From: Myrmaecium sp. VS I D KN 1
Taxonomy: Eukaryota > Ascomycota > Dothideomycetes > Valsariales > Valsariaceae
Direction of reading: 5' to 3'
Assembly (NCBI GenBank): GCA_019775845.1
Contig: JADQAV010000002.1
Coordinates: 1,178,001 to 1,242,000 of the forward strand
Length of the DNA stretch: 64,000 nt
Positions 46,857 through 57,454 of the stretch are shown piece after piece. The first letter of the stretch is position 1. Each line of letters opens with the position of its first letter. The notes beneath the pieces were generated by a model that saw only the letters and a program-made list of their open reading frames with translations, was not told where the DNA came from and made no database searches. Made by a program: the position numbers and the translations under genes.

Positions 46857-47074
46857 GGGAAAGAAGGCGCGCTCAAAGGACTTCCTAGGATTGCGCCCAG
46901 GGTCGTGGGGTGCTGCGGACGGAAGAGAACGTTTAATATACACTATACAGTACCTGAGGGAATCCCTTACACATAATCGACCCTGGCGCACTTCCTATTT
47001 TGTGATGTGCGCCTACAGACGCCTCGTAGAAGATTCAAAACTTCGGCCGCTTCACATCATGGCAATCGGTACGC

Positions 47075-47876
47075 TCATTTTCTGGGCGGGGCGCCGTATC
47101 CTGGCGGAAGGATGCCCTGCTTCTGTAGCTCCATCCACGTCGGCTGCCATTTCTTCTTGCCCTCCAAGAGCTCCTTTGCCTGTTCCCTCAACGCCTTCCG
47201 CTCATCCTCGATTTTTCGCCTCCAGAACTTGGAATTTGGGTCCTGCGCCAGCATTGCCTCCTCCTGCGTCTGGTGCGCGGCATTAAATGTCTTTTGACCC
47301 CACCTATGTGCCCGCCCGCCGTGGTTAGCATACAGACTTCCGGCCACCCCCCACCCGTCGGATCTCGGTCAGCACTTACGGGGTGAAGTCCTCCGGTACC
47401 TCCGGCCACACAAACGGCTGGTCCATCTCCACGGTCATCCGCTTGATCGCCCTCGGCCGGTACCATTGCCGGGGAATGGTGCCTTCGAAACCCACGTTCC
47501 GGTCTTCGGAGCGGACCTTCTGCTGGATGATGTAGCTGCGGATGTTGGTGGCTTTGATGTTGTAGGCGTGGTAGAGGTAGTCGCGGAGATCGAACTTGCT
47601 GAAGTGCAGCGGCACTTGGAACTTGGCCTGGCTCGGCGGGAGGCGGTCGCTGTGCAGGAGAGCGACGGTGAAGTTGGGCCTATGGATGCGGATGCGTCAG
47701 CCCCGGAGGATGCCCATTGCTGTGTGCATGGGGGGCGAAGGAGAGAGAGGCAGGTAGGAAGATCGCCAAAAGTAGAATCGCAGGACGACGCTCGCATGGA
47801 CGCGGTCGAGGCGACGATGGGGGAAAGCAACCTACAGGTACACCTCCTTCGTACCGAAGCGCAGGAGTCGAGGCAT
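47075..47876 (-). CDS. MRP20: Mitochondrial large-subunit ribosomal protein uL23m
   Basis: Component of the mitochondrial ribosome near the polypeptide exit tunnel. Three exons, 47876-47836, 47679-47380 and 47303-47075, are joined in phase to give 189 residues. The start exon gives MPRLLRFGTKEVYL. The ribosomal L23 fold follows: PNFTVALLHSDRLPPSQAKF, then FDLRDYLYHAYNIKATNIRS. The C-terminal extension is basic and helical (KALREQAKELLEGKKKWQ). It is shorter than yeast Mrp20, as in other filamentous fungi. It is convergent with SHB17, only 218 bp apart. Confidence 0.9.
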
Positions 47877-48931
47877 GCTGTTGGTCTGTAGGGAATAGCA
47901 GGTGGTGGTATGAAGGTACGGTTTATCGCACACTTTTTGCCCAGAGGTGCTACTGTACTGCTCTGCTCTGGGAGATCCTTGAGGGAGTTTGCATGGTTTG
48001 CGGCCTTTGCCAAGACTTCGTCGCTCTCCCGCTCGCAACCTTCAGTGCCTCACCACCCGACTTGATGTAAACCCGTGGACGTCCGTACTTCGGTACCTTC
48101 CCGTCTGTGCCTCGTTGCCCAACCGTTGTAAACTTCCATTCGAGCTTACTAGTAAGTTCTTTATAGTGGAATTTCTGTAATAGCGAGCTACAGTGTCTTC
48201 AAGATACAGTAGGATGGCCCGGGAGTCCCTCAGGTGCAACTTTACCGCATGTCTCGTAGGGATACTTAACATGGCTTCTACCTTCCGTATATATCACATT
48301 CAGTCTCTGTCTATTGTATTCAAATCTCTTTGTGTCAGGATAAGTAAGGTAGGCACTATCATGTCCGTGTCAGGAGGTACAGTATCAAACCTTCCATTCT
48401 TCACCACGGCATTCATGTCTTCAACAACCACAGCTTTCCCGTGCCTCGCTGCTTTCTCCTTCCCACCGCCATTTGTCTCATCAGATCCGCCTCCTTTGAT
48501 TTGTCTCGCACAAGCAGTTCAGTTCCACTTGCTCACCGCTCCCTCTCCATAAAAGCTTCCTTTATTGTCGTACTACGTTTGTCTTCTTACACTATCGGCC
48601 TGACATCTGCGACCACCCGTCGACTCCGCGGAAGGTGGTGCCCTCATGCCAGTTACCTGCAGATCAAAGGCAACCACGCGTCCTCCGTACTGTCTGAAAT
48701 CTGTTCACTCTTCAACTCGTGTGTGCTACTTCATCTGAAACCTGCGTCTCTGTACAGCCCAGCCGTCAGGCGCACAACGCACGCTCTCCGGCATTCCACC
48801 GTTGATCGAAGAATTGTCCTTGATCTGCACACGGCTAATAGTCAGTTTGCCTTCTGCAAAAGCAGTTAGGCCAAACCACCATCTCAGTCATGACTTCAGG
48901 TGAGCGGTTCTTGCCTCGACTTGTTTACTAG
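47877..48931. other. Divergent intergenic region, probable missing 5' exon of the RG-rich gene
   Basis: Lies between the uL23m start and the start of the coding-looking frame of the RG-rich gene. A candidate first exon, ATGACTTCAG at 48890-48899 followed by GTGAGC, would require a 32-nt intron, too short for most fungi. No other clear exon was found. Nothing else was recognised. Confidence 0.4.
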
Positions 48932-49116
48932 ATGCTTATACCGTATGTCTCCAAGCGTTCGGAAAACTCATCGATCTGGAGGACAGTCCCCCACAAGCAA
49001 GCAAAGATAACAATCGCAGAGGGAACCAGAATTTCGGTATAAACTCCTTATCTCTCTCACACTCTATACCACCTGAGGCTCCCAGTGCAGCCGATTCCAA
49101 TCCCCCACCAAATCTC

Positions 49117-52100
49117 ATGGACGAGATATGCCTCGACATCGGCCTAGCCGTCCCAGAACAACCGTTCACTTCTAGCACTACACCCACAAGTGGTCGGTTG
49201 CCGGCTATTACCCAACCGCATTGTACCAATTTGCACCATAACCATGCTCAGCAAGACGAAACTTCAGATAATGATGACGGCTGGAGCGTAGTGCCGAAGA
49301 GGGGGGGTCGATCGGCGAGATCCCATGTCACACGCAACTCGGACATGCGAAATCTGGGTCGAGGCCAACCTAGCTCCAGGGCAGATTCTGACAGCCGCAG
49401 GACTATTACTCGTGGTGCGTCTGCAGCTCGTGCTGTAAGTCGCGGGCTTCCGATCAGAAGAACTATACCTGCAGTCCAAGGAGTGCGTGCTGGCAGAGGC
49501 ACCAACCAATTTCGTGGCGGACAGAATACATTAGGCTCATCGACATCTCGAGACAGCCACAGGAGCGGCTTCAGAGGCCAAGCTTACCAGGGCCGCACCG
49601 TTGGTAGATCTGGTCATCGCGGAGCAATTGACGGGCGGGGTAATACTTCACAAAGAGCAAGCTATGACCGTTCCTCAGCCGAATCCGAAATCTCCTCCAG
49701 CTACGCAGCAAGGGCGCGATTGGCGACAGCTTCCTCAGCCACCTGGATAACTCCCTCTGCATGGACGAATGAAAGGGGCACGGTCAAGCCGACCGGTCTA
49801 TTATTACCAATCGAGGCTACCGCAACCACCAATCCTTCCCTAGATTCTCCGAGGTTCGTAACTGGAAGACGGGGGGAGAGTGACTGGATGGTGCAATCGA
49901 ACACGTTCACAGTATCAGCATCCAATGAAAATATAACAGCCGCAAATAACTCCCCCATCCCTTTAACGAGGGAACACCTTCTTCAAAGTGAGATGACGCA
50001 GAATGCAATGTATGGGTATCTTACGCAGCCGCCATCCACCTCATACCCCGCAAGCTCGTCAAAGATCTATGGATGTCCAAGCGAAGCTAACTTCACTGAC
50101 GAGTCACTCGAGGATTCTGAGTTCAAAGAGAGCGAGAAGAATAAGTATGACACTCCATGGGCGAACAGCGAAACTCCGGATGCCGTATACCAACTTCCAC
50201 GCTATTTTGATGCCGGTATCATGAATGAGTGGGAGCCCAGAGCTCAGGCCGCAAGACACAAAAATGAAAAGCCGTCTTATAGCGCAATCAGAGACTTTCA
50301 TCGGCTGATCGCTAGCCGCACAAACGAAATGGTTTCTAAGATAGCGGCAGACACGGGCGTGCGAATATCTATCGAAGTCGTCGCAGGAAAGGGGGAGCTG
50401 TGGCTACATGGTGACACGGAGCTTGATTCTGCTCAGACACGAATCGATGAATGGGTCAAAGCGAACACTCGTCCCCCAGAGTCAAAATGGGGTAAAACCT
50501 ATGGTTTTGAGATGAAGGACTGGTACTCGCATGAGAAGGAGCTGGCCAAGGAGCTGAACGCGTTGAGGTTCAAACTGCCTGTACCTGAGGGCGAGGATCT
50601 CCAATTCCAGGCTTTCTCCAGGTGGCCGGATACAGAGATTGGGACACGGCCAGAACAGGCCTTTGGATCCAATCTGGCCGCTCTCGATCCGATACGAACG
50701 GATTGTCGAACTTATATCTTGCTTATTCCCACTTTAGAGGGCGCCATCTTCAAATTTCTCAGCAATGACAAGGAGAAGATGGGACAAGCGAAGAGGAGGT
50801 TGGAGGCCATGTATGAGGTGGTCAAGGCCAAGTTCTTCGAAGCCGAATCGTTCTCTGTGCTTGTAGGTCTGGGCCCCGAGCATAACAACCATAGGGTGAA
50901 GATGGAGGACCACCACACTACGAAGCGCGGCGCCTCTTCCCTTCAGCAACCAGAGATGGTTCCCCATCTCGTAGAGAGAAACGGGTTCAGGAACGGACAC
51001 CGGAGGATTACGGAAGAGCAGCTGGAGAATTTACAGCGAAAGTTGTATGAGCCATTCCAGCGCTCACGTTACTACAGGGGTGCCATGGACTTCCGGGTAC
51101 GCCTGGGTAAGTTCATCGTCCAGAAGTACAAGCCTATCCCGAGCGACGGCTGTTACGATCTGCCATCCTTTGTGGACATGGTTGGACATCCTCAGTTTCA
51201 GAGTTATGTCACCAAGAATATTGGCTCCAGAACATATGAAGATAACGTACGGGAACGTATCCTGTCTGCGGACCACATCTTAATGTCGCCCGCGTGGAAC
51301 AGCGGAGGTCTCCGAGGAATTGACCCTAATTTCAAATGCATTTTCGTTCTCGGCAACTGGAACCCTCACCAGGGCAACATCGTCTTCGAGGTAGACTACG
51401 GGAAGCAGGTGGGAGTGGACAATGTTTACCATCGTACTGGGGAACGGTGGTTCAAGCTTGATCGCGGCAAGGAAGAACCGGATGTGATGCTGGACGGGAG
51501 GCTCGTCGACCTGAAGGATCAACTGGCATGGCAGTTCTCTTTGACCAAAACGAGGGCCTTGAAGGGACGATCCGTTCCGGCAGCGTATGCACAGTGGGCG
51601 TCACAGATTATAATGGACCAGGAAATAGCCTGTTGCGAAACCGAAACAAGGGAGTTCTTCCGGTGGTCAAGGAGCCCTGCGGTTCCCGTCATCTCTGTCC
51701 AAATGATTCGCTCCTGGGACTACGGAATCCAGTCGACCGATTACGTCCTCGAGCTTGAGCACAACATCGGTCGTGTGGAGAACGGTGCCCGCTTGTCCCG
51801 TGAGCCGACGCGGATCAAACCGTTCTGGACCCTGCAGGTGAAGCATCAGGACTGGATACTGAAGGCAGACAAGACGAAGAGCCCCGGATGGGCAGACGCT
51901 TTGGACCAAATGTTTCCACCCGATGGCTACACGTATCGAAGGCGCAATCCAGACGCACGGAAGTCTGGTCAGGGGAGTCAGCTGGCCGAAGGCCCCGGGG
52001 AGTCGACCTCTCGTGACGAACATGCACACGCCGACGCCGCTCAGGCTCCTGATCCCGCAGACCTGCCGCCGAGCCCAGGTCTCAAGGTGCTCGTGGACTT

Positions 52101-52233
52101 GCTGTGGGACATCAAGTCACTCGTCGCGGGTAGTACGACTGCTGGAGGTGACGACGCGGCTCTTTCTGAGCAGCGGGATGGGGTCGTCGCCTCCGCCGAG
52201 GAGGATGTCTCGGAAGAGTCGGATAATGAGTGA
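49117..52233 (+). CDS. Large RG-rich protein with KH-like segment, function unknown
   Basis: From the first in-frame ATG the product is 1038 residues without an intron. The frame stays open upstream to 48904 and reads like protein (DAYTVCLQAFGKLIDLEDSP), so the true start is probably in an upstream exon joined at about 48932. Residues 60-190 are rich in RG/RGG and Ser (for example RGQAYQGRTVGRSGHRG), typical of RNA-binding tails. Near residues 390-450, ASRTNEMVSKIAADTGVRIS and ELWLHGDTELDSAQTRIDEW resemble a KH-type fold. A large conserved-looking region follows (FRVRLGKFIVQKYK, FVLGNWNPHQGNIVFEVDYG), then an acidic, Ser-rich end. It resembles fungal proteins of an uncharacterised family (possibly the one called DUF7905), but I cannot confirm that. 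RNA binding is inference. Confidence 0.85.
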   Translation: MDEICLDIGLAVPEQPFTSSTTPTSGRLPAITQPHCTNLHHNHAQQDETSDNDDGWSVVPKRGGRSARSHVTRNSDMRNLGRGQPSSRADSDSRRTITRGASAARAVSRGLPIRRTIPAVQGVRAGRGTNQFRGGQNTLGSSTSRDSHRSGFRGQAYQGRTVGRSGHRGAIDGRGNTSQRASYDRSSAESEISSSYAARARLATASSATWITPSAWTNERGTVKPTGLLLPIEATATTNPSLDSPRFVTGRRGESDWMVQSNTFTVSASNENITAANNSPIPLTREHLLQSEMTQNAMYGYLTQPPSTSYPASSSKIYGCPSEANFTDESLEDSEFKESEKNKYDTPWANSETPDAVYQLPRYFDAGIMNEWEPRAQAARHKNEKPSYSAIRDFHRLIASRTNEMVSKIAADTGVRISIEVVAGKGELWLHGDTELDSAQTRIDEWVKANTRPPESKWGKTYGFEMKDWYSHEKELAKELNALRFKLPVPEGEDLQFQAFSRWPDTEIGTRPEQAFGSNLAALDPIRTDCRTYILLIPTLEGAIFKFLSNDKEKMGQAKRRLEAMYEVVKAKFFEAESFSVLVGLGPEHNNHRVKMEDHHTTKRGASSLQQPEMVPHLVERNGFRNGHRRITEEQLENLQRKLYEPFQRSRYYRGAMDFRVRLGKFIVQKYKPIPSDGCYDLPSFVDMVGHPQFQSYVTKNIGSRTYEDNVRERILSADHILMSPAWNSGGLRGIDPNFKCIFVLGNWNPHQGNIVFEVDYGKQVGVDNVYHRTGERWFKLDRGKEEPDVMLDGRLVDLKDQLAWQFSLTKTRALKGRSVPAAYAQWASQIIMDQEIACCETETREFFRWSRSPAVPVISVQMIRSWDYGIQSTDYVLELEHNIGRVENGARLSREPTRIKPFWTLQVKHQDWILKADKTKSPGWADALDQMFPPDGYTYRRRNPDARKSGQGSQLAEGPGESTSRDEHAHADAAQAPDPADLPPSPGLKVLVDLLWDIKSLVAGSTTAGGDDAALSEQRDGVVASAEEDVSEESDNE

Positions 52234-53005
52234 CTAAATGTTTGCATGCTCGCTTCCCCGGCCTCGCTCCCCATAGCATAGTGTTCCTGTTCCCGTCTTG
52301 CACTACTTCCTCCACTCCACTCCACCTAACCCAGCTGGCTGCATCCTTGTCGCTCTGCTTTTTTGTTTTACCCCTTCTCCACCATGTTTGTTGTCCACCA
52401 ACTGCGTCTGATCTTCCGGTACCTATATACTCTATCCACTGTATATCGTTTTTGCCTCTTCTCTTTGCTCGAATACCTACCCATACCCAATAAAAGATGA
52501 TAGTTTCCTGTTCATATCTTGCTTGACGATGCGCGATGTATATATGCTACTGGCTCGTATCAAGGGTTGAAGGGGGCTGGGGAGGTCATCTGGACGTTAA
52601 GCAAGATGACCATTTGATTTCTTCTTCGGATGGAATGAAAGGTGATAATCCGAGGAGGAAGGGTTGTTGCTGGAAATCCGGTTCCCTTAGACGACCAAAA
52701 CATAATAAATATCATACATACTTTATCGTGCCATTTCATCTTACTTCTTTCTGTTTCCTCTCTTGCATGCATACATACAGGCATGCTACAGAAATGGAAT
52801 GAATGGATTATTGACAGAGCTATGGATTGACAGAGCTACCCCGTCCTCCCACAAAGCACTGAGAGATATGTGAGATGAAGCGACGGATGGACAGCCATAT
52901 GATGACAGGATTAAAGAAGAAAAAACCAAAAAAAGAATTTAACGTAAATAAAAGGCGTAGATGGTAATAAAAAGAGCAAGGAAGAGAAAGATCAGGGATA
53001 CTGGC
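52234..53005. other. Intergenic between convergent genes
   Basis: About 770 bp containing the expected 3' UTRs of the RG-rich gene and homogentisate dioxygenase. Polyadenylation-like AATAAA occurs at 52490-52495 on the plus strand. No gene was recognised. Confidence 0.5.
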
Positions 53006-54515
53006 TCAGACAGCCCTAGCGGTCGACGACGGAGGCGAGGGCAGCGCCGGCGGACAAAAGTGACTCGACAACGGCACCCAGCTCTCCTCGTTATACCGCT
53101 CCTGCACCTTGCGGGAGAGATGCAGACCCCACTCCGTCACGCCAAGCATGAGGACGGTCTCGAACATGAACGCAAGGCTACCTCCTCCGTCCTCGTCATC
53201 GCCAACGCGAACAGGGGCGACGGGATCGGCAGCGGAGGCACGGGCGTGCGCGCCGGCGTCGGGGCCGTGGGCGCTCATGACGTTGTGCAGACTCGCGCCG
53301 CCGGGACGGAAGCCGCCGTCGACCTTGGCGTCGTAGGAACCGGCGAGGAGACCCATGAACTCGGCCATGGCGTTGCGGTGGTACCAGGGGGGCCGGAAGG
53401 TGTGGGCTTGGACGAGCCAGCGGGGGGGAAAGAGGACGAGGTCGGCGAGGGCGGTGCCGGGGCGGTCGGTGGAGGAAGGGGCGGTGAGGACGGTGTAGAT
53501 GGAGGGGTCCGGGTGGTCGTAGGAGACGCTGCCGAGGGTGTTGAAGCGGCCGAGGTCGTACTTGTAGGGGTAGTAGGTGCCGTGCCAGGCGACGACGTCG
53601 AAGGGCGTGTGCGATTGCGTGGCGGCGTGCAGACGGCCAGCGAATTGGGCGAGGAGCGTCCAGGTTGAAGGGTAGGAGGAGGAGGAAGCGGAGGAAGAGG
53701 TGGGGACGTCGTCGACGTCGTAGGCCGCCGTCGGGATCTGAAAGTCCCGCGCGTTGGCCAGGCCGTTGCTGCCGATGGGACCGAGCTCGGGCAAGGTGAA
53801 GTGGCCCTGATGGAGCTCGAGGGCGTACCCCCGGACGGGCCCCTCCGGCAGGACGACCCGGTAGCGGATCCCGCGCGGGAGTACGCAGATCTCCCGCGGC
53901 CGGACGAGGAGGCGGCCGAGCTCGGTCTGGATATCGAGGACGCCGTGCTGGGCGACAACGAGGAGGTCGCCATCGGCGCTGTAGAAGGCCGTCCGCGCAT
54001 CCATGTCCCGCCCGGCGGCGTAGATGTAGATGCTCAGCCCTTGCTTCAGGGTCGGGTCGCCCGCGCCCGCGACCCGGTGCAAGCCCCGGACCCAGTCCGC
54101 GTCCCCGTCCAGGTCGAAGGGGTCCCACCGGAGCTGGTTGGGTATGTAGTGGAGGCGGTCGGGGGAGGGATCCTTGCCGACCTCGCCGACTTCCCCAGCC
54201 CGGGAGCCGTGCGGCTGGAGGACGAAGTGGGCGTGGTTCGAGGCCGGGATGACGCGGTACAGCCAAGCCTGCTGGTTCTCGTGCCGGGGCGCTGTGAACG
54301 CCGTCCCGGATAGCTTCTCGGCGTAGAGGCCGTAGGGGGGCTTCTGGGGGGAGTTTTGCCCGATCGGCAGGGCGCCCGGGATGGCCTCGGACCTTTTGGT
54401 GGTTTAGTGGTCAGGGAAATGGGAGGAAGAGAGAGGCATAGACTCACTCATGGTATGAGCCGAAGCCATTCCGGTACCGATATTTTTCGGGCGTCGGAAA
54501 GGGGGAAGTAGGCAT
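53006..54515 (-). CDS. hmgA: Homogentisate 1,2-dioxygenase
   Basis: Iron(II) dioxygenase opening the ring of homogentisate to maleylacetoacetate in tyrosine/phenylalanine breakdown. Exons 54515-54448 and 54392-53006 are joined by a 55-nt intron, giving 484 residues. The start [20 protein letters not shown] leads into conserved [37 protein letters not shown] and [12 protein letters not shown]. Iron ligands are visible in the C-terminal half: His in [14 protein letters not shown], Glu in the same segment (AEFMG), and His in MSAHGPDA. A short Ser-rich insert ([14 protein letters not shown]) and a Pro/Ser-rich tail make it longer than usual. Codon third positions are strongly G/C. It is divergent from fumarylacetoacetase. 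A longer minus-strand frame overlaps its first exon. Confidence 0.95.
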
Positions 54516-54984
54516 CGCGCTTGGCCTGCTGGGCCTCGTCCGGGTCGAAATCCGGCCGGTAGTCCGGGTTAGCGAACTCGGTCAGGTTGCGCTCGGTGAG
54601 TTTCGTCCAGCTGGCGGCAGGATACGGCTGGTGGTGACCGGCGAGGCGGCCGACCCGCTGAAGAGCCCGCTTGATCCGGGGCGTCTCGTCCGGCAGCGGC
54701 TTGTTCGGGTCGCCGTACCGGGGCAGCTCGGCGGGGAGTTGGCTGGTGTCCGGTTCACGGGCGAGTTCGTACCGGTCGGATTGGTGATATTGATCGGTTT
54801 GTTGTTGTTGTTGTTGTTGTTGTTGTTTTTGATCTTCTTCTTGTTGTTGATGATGATCTTGTCTTTGGTTCTCCTGGCCCGGGCAACGATGATGGATGTC
54901 GTTGTTATGATTGTTGCTGGCCTTTTCTGTCTCCTGCTTTTTCTTCTTCCCCGTCGGCTGGTAGTTCAGGAGAAGAAGGCGCAT
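54448..54984 (-). CDS. Overlapping open frame of 178 codons, possible uORF or extra exon
   Basis: An ATG-initiated frame (54984) runs 178 codons and ends inside the first hmgA exon in another register. The first third is low-complexity, with a nine-Gln run from (CAA)n. The last ~95 codons (for example LTERNLTEFANPDYRPDFDP) show G/C third positions and acidic/polar composition like true coding DNA. It matches no family I know. It may be an upstream ORF in the hmgA leader, the 3' end of a separate gene, or an N-terminal extension of HmgA by splicing. One GTATCC...CCCAG pair at about 54623-54534 keeps phase with hmgA. Confidence 0.3.
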   Translation of the reverse strand: MRLLLLNYQPTGKKKKQETEKASNNHNNDIHHRCPGQENQRQDHHQQQEEDQKQQQQQQQQQTDQYHQSDRYELAREPDTSQLPAELPRYGDPNKPLPDETPRIKRALQRVGRLAGHHQPYPAASWTKLTERNLTEFANPDYRPDFDPDEAQQAKRDAYFPLSDARKISVPEWLRLIP

Positions 54985-55745
54985 CCCTTCGAAGGGGGAG
55001 AGGGCGGAGACCCCCTTTTGAGCAAGTGCGATTCACAGCAGCTCACCACTTCAGCCTCCCGTAACGTTACCCGGCCGGAACCGAGGAGGCGAGGCGACGG
55101 GCGGGGAAGGCACGAATGCGGGGCAGCGTCAGGCCGGAAATCCCACCGCACGGGAAGGCACAGCGAGCGGACTCTGGGGTACGCTAACAGTCAAGAACCG
55201 GATGAGGGAACCGCGAACGATCACCTGGCACTTTGGTCAAGTCGGGGCGGAATCTCATCAAACGAGCTAAGGGACTAGTGGCCGAGTTAGTCTGCCGTTG
55301 AAAGGGAAAGGGAAAAGGAAAGAAGGATGGATGAGGAAGAAGGAGCGGAAGGAAGGGCGGGGAAAACAGGACGGAAAGGGAAGGAAGAGACTGGAGAGAG
55401 GGAAGGGAGACGAGAGAGAAAGTGGGGCGGCCAATCGCTAATCGCAAATAATCCCGTCCTCAGGCAGGGATCATCTTGCTCTCTCCACTTTTCTCCCCCG
55501 CACTTTCACATGATGTGCCTGAGATCTCCCCCACCCCCGGCCAGTCGCGGCTTTAGTTCCGCCCTTCCCCTCGCCAGCCGACCCCACCCGCCCAGCCTTG
55601 TCGGTGACCATTCCGGTGCTTTAGTAAGATACTCAGGCTACAGTAGGTACAGAATCTTTTAATACCTACAGTAGAATAGTACCTTAGTATATCATTGACT
55701 TCATCTTATTCCAGGTTCTCTCTCTCTCCTCTTCACCACTTCACC
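54516..55745. promoter_or_regulatory. Shared divergent hmgA/fahA upstream region
   Basis: All 5' signals of both tyrosine-catabolism genes must lie here. CCAAT at 55431-55435 is preceded by GTGGGG (about 55422-55427), which fits the CreA consensus SYGGRG. Another GTGGGG lies on the minus strand near 55529-55534. CreA and CCAAT-binding control is known for such genes in Aspergillus; use here is inference. The hmgA-proximal 470 bp overlap the unexplained open frame. Confidence 0.45.
54801..54827 (+). repeat. (GTT)9 trinucleotide microsatellite
   Basis: Nine perfect GTT units, read as CAA (Gln) codons in the overlapping minus-strand frame; further degenerate TTG/TTC units flank it. Confidence 0.95.
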
Positions 55746-57272
55746 ATGTCATCTTCTTCCTCCTCCTCCTGGCTCCCCATCCCCAAACGCTGCCACTTCT
55801 CCCTCGCCAACATTCCCTTCGGCATCATCTCCACCCCGTCCGACCCGACTCCTCGCCCGGCCGTCGCCATCGGCGAGCATGCCCTCGACCTCGCCGCCTT
55901 CGCCGCCGCCGACGGCTTTGCCGCCCTGCCCGACATCCGCCCTCACCTCGCCGTCTTCGCCGAGCCCACGCTGAACGCCTTCGCCGCCCTCGGCCGACCC
56001 CTCCACCGCGCCGTCCGAGCCTACCTGCAGGCCATCTTCGCCGCCGACACCCCGCACCCGGACCGGCTGCGCGACCGCCCGGACCTCCGCGCCGCCGCCC
56101 TCGTCCCCCTCGCCGACCCTCGCCATCCCATCCGGCTGCACCTGCCCATGGCCGTCGGCGACTACACCGACTTCTACGCCGGCCTCCACCACGCCTATCA
56201 CGTCGGCTGCCTCTTCCGCGGGCCCGACCAGGCCCTCCAGCCCAACTACCTCCACCTGCCCGTCGGCTACCACGGCCGCGCCTCCAGCGTCGTCGTCTCT
56301 GGCACGCCCGTCATCCGCCCCAGCGGCCAGCGGCTCCTCCCGGGGGCACCACGCCCCGCCCGCCCCGTCTTCGGCCCCAGCGCGAAACTCGACCTCGAGC
56401 TCGAGCTGGGCTGCTTCCTCTGCCACGCCAACCCGCTCGGCGTGCCCGTCTCCGTCGACGCCGCCGCCGCCGAGGCCGTTTTCGGCTACGTCCTGCTGAA
56501 CGACTGGTCCGCCCGGGACGTGCAGGCGTGGGAGTACGTCCCGCTGGGGCCCTTCACCGCCAAGAACTTCGCCACTACGGTCAGCCCCTGGGTCGTCCTG
56601 GCGGATGCCCTCGCGCCCTTCCACCGGCCTTCCCTAAGCCGCGCCGACCGGACCGACGTGCCCTTGCTGCCTTACTTGTGCGGGACGGAGGAGCCGACCC
56701 TCCCGGACGTGGCATTGCGGGTGGAGTTGACCAGTTGAGTTTTCCTCTTTCCCTCCTTTCCCCCTTTCTTCCCTTGTCCACTACGAACCCTCACCCGCCG
56801 CTAACCCGCACTCAAACGAACCCCAGCAGCCTCATCTAGCGGCGGCAACGACGGCGGGGGCACCGCCACCTCCACCTCCACCTCCACCACCTACCTCCTC
56901 ACCGCCACGACCGCAGCCCCAAACCTTCTCTGGTCCTTCCCCCAAATGATCGCCCATCACACCGTCACGGGCTGCAACCTGCGCGTCGGCGACCTGCTCG
57001 GCTCCGGCACGATCTCCGGACCGGGGCCGACGGCGCGGGGGTCCCTGCTCGAGCGCAACGCCAACGGCGCCACGCGGGTGCGATTACCCCGGGTCGACGG
57101 GGCCGACGGTGACGGGGTGGCGGCGGATGATGTTCTCGAGCGGACTTGGCTTGAGGACGGGGACGAGGTGCGGATCACGGGTGTTTGTGCCGCGGATGCG
57201 GATGAGTATGCTTGGGTGGGGTTTGGGGAGTGTGTGGGGAAGATCGAACCTGCTGTAAGCTTCGATTTTTGA
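55746..57272 (+). CDS. fahA: Fumarylacetoacetase
   Basis: Splits fumarylacetoacetate into fumarate and acetoacetate, the final step of tyrosine breakdown. Exon 1 is 55746-56733 and exon 2 runs from 56827 (or 56830) to 57272, giving about 477 residues. The donor is GTTGAG, non-consensus, but it is the only nearby GT that keeps phase. The active site matches the animal enzyme: metal-binding D142 and catalytic H149 in DYTDFYAGLHHAYHVG, Glu pair in LDLELELGCF, Asp in LNDWSARDVQAWEYVPLGPF and Lys in TAKNF. Exon 2 opens with a Gly/Thr-rich linker, then MIAHHTVTGCNLRVGDLLGS and GTISGP. A GTAAGC near 57255 could splice to a different last few residues. Start ATG is in CACCATG context. Very G/C-rich third positions. 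Confidence 0.94.
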
Positions 57273-57454
57273 AGGGACAGAGAGACAGAGGGCGGAGGAG
57301 AGGATATGATGAGTCAAAGGTTCTGCCGTCAGTAGAGCGTGAGATTTCCAAGTAAAGCAAAAGAGGGTGTCCGGAGCTGTTCCTGTGACGGACAACTTCA
57401 CCTACAAGACTGACGATGAAAGAGGCTCTCCCTTCTCCTTCGTCTCCCGCAATG

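Noticed and set aside
52961-53668. 235-codon plus-strand frame opposite hmgA
   Set aside because: Gly/Val/Glu-rich shadow of hmgA; no motif.
55749-56624. 291-codon minus-strand frame opposite fahA
   Set aside because: Antisense shadow of high-GC3 coding DNA.
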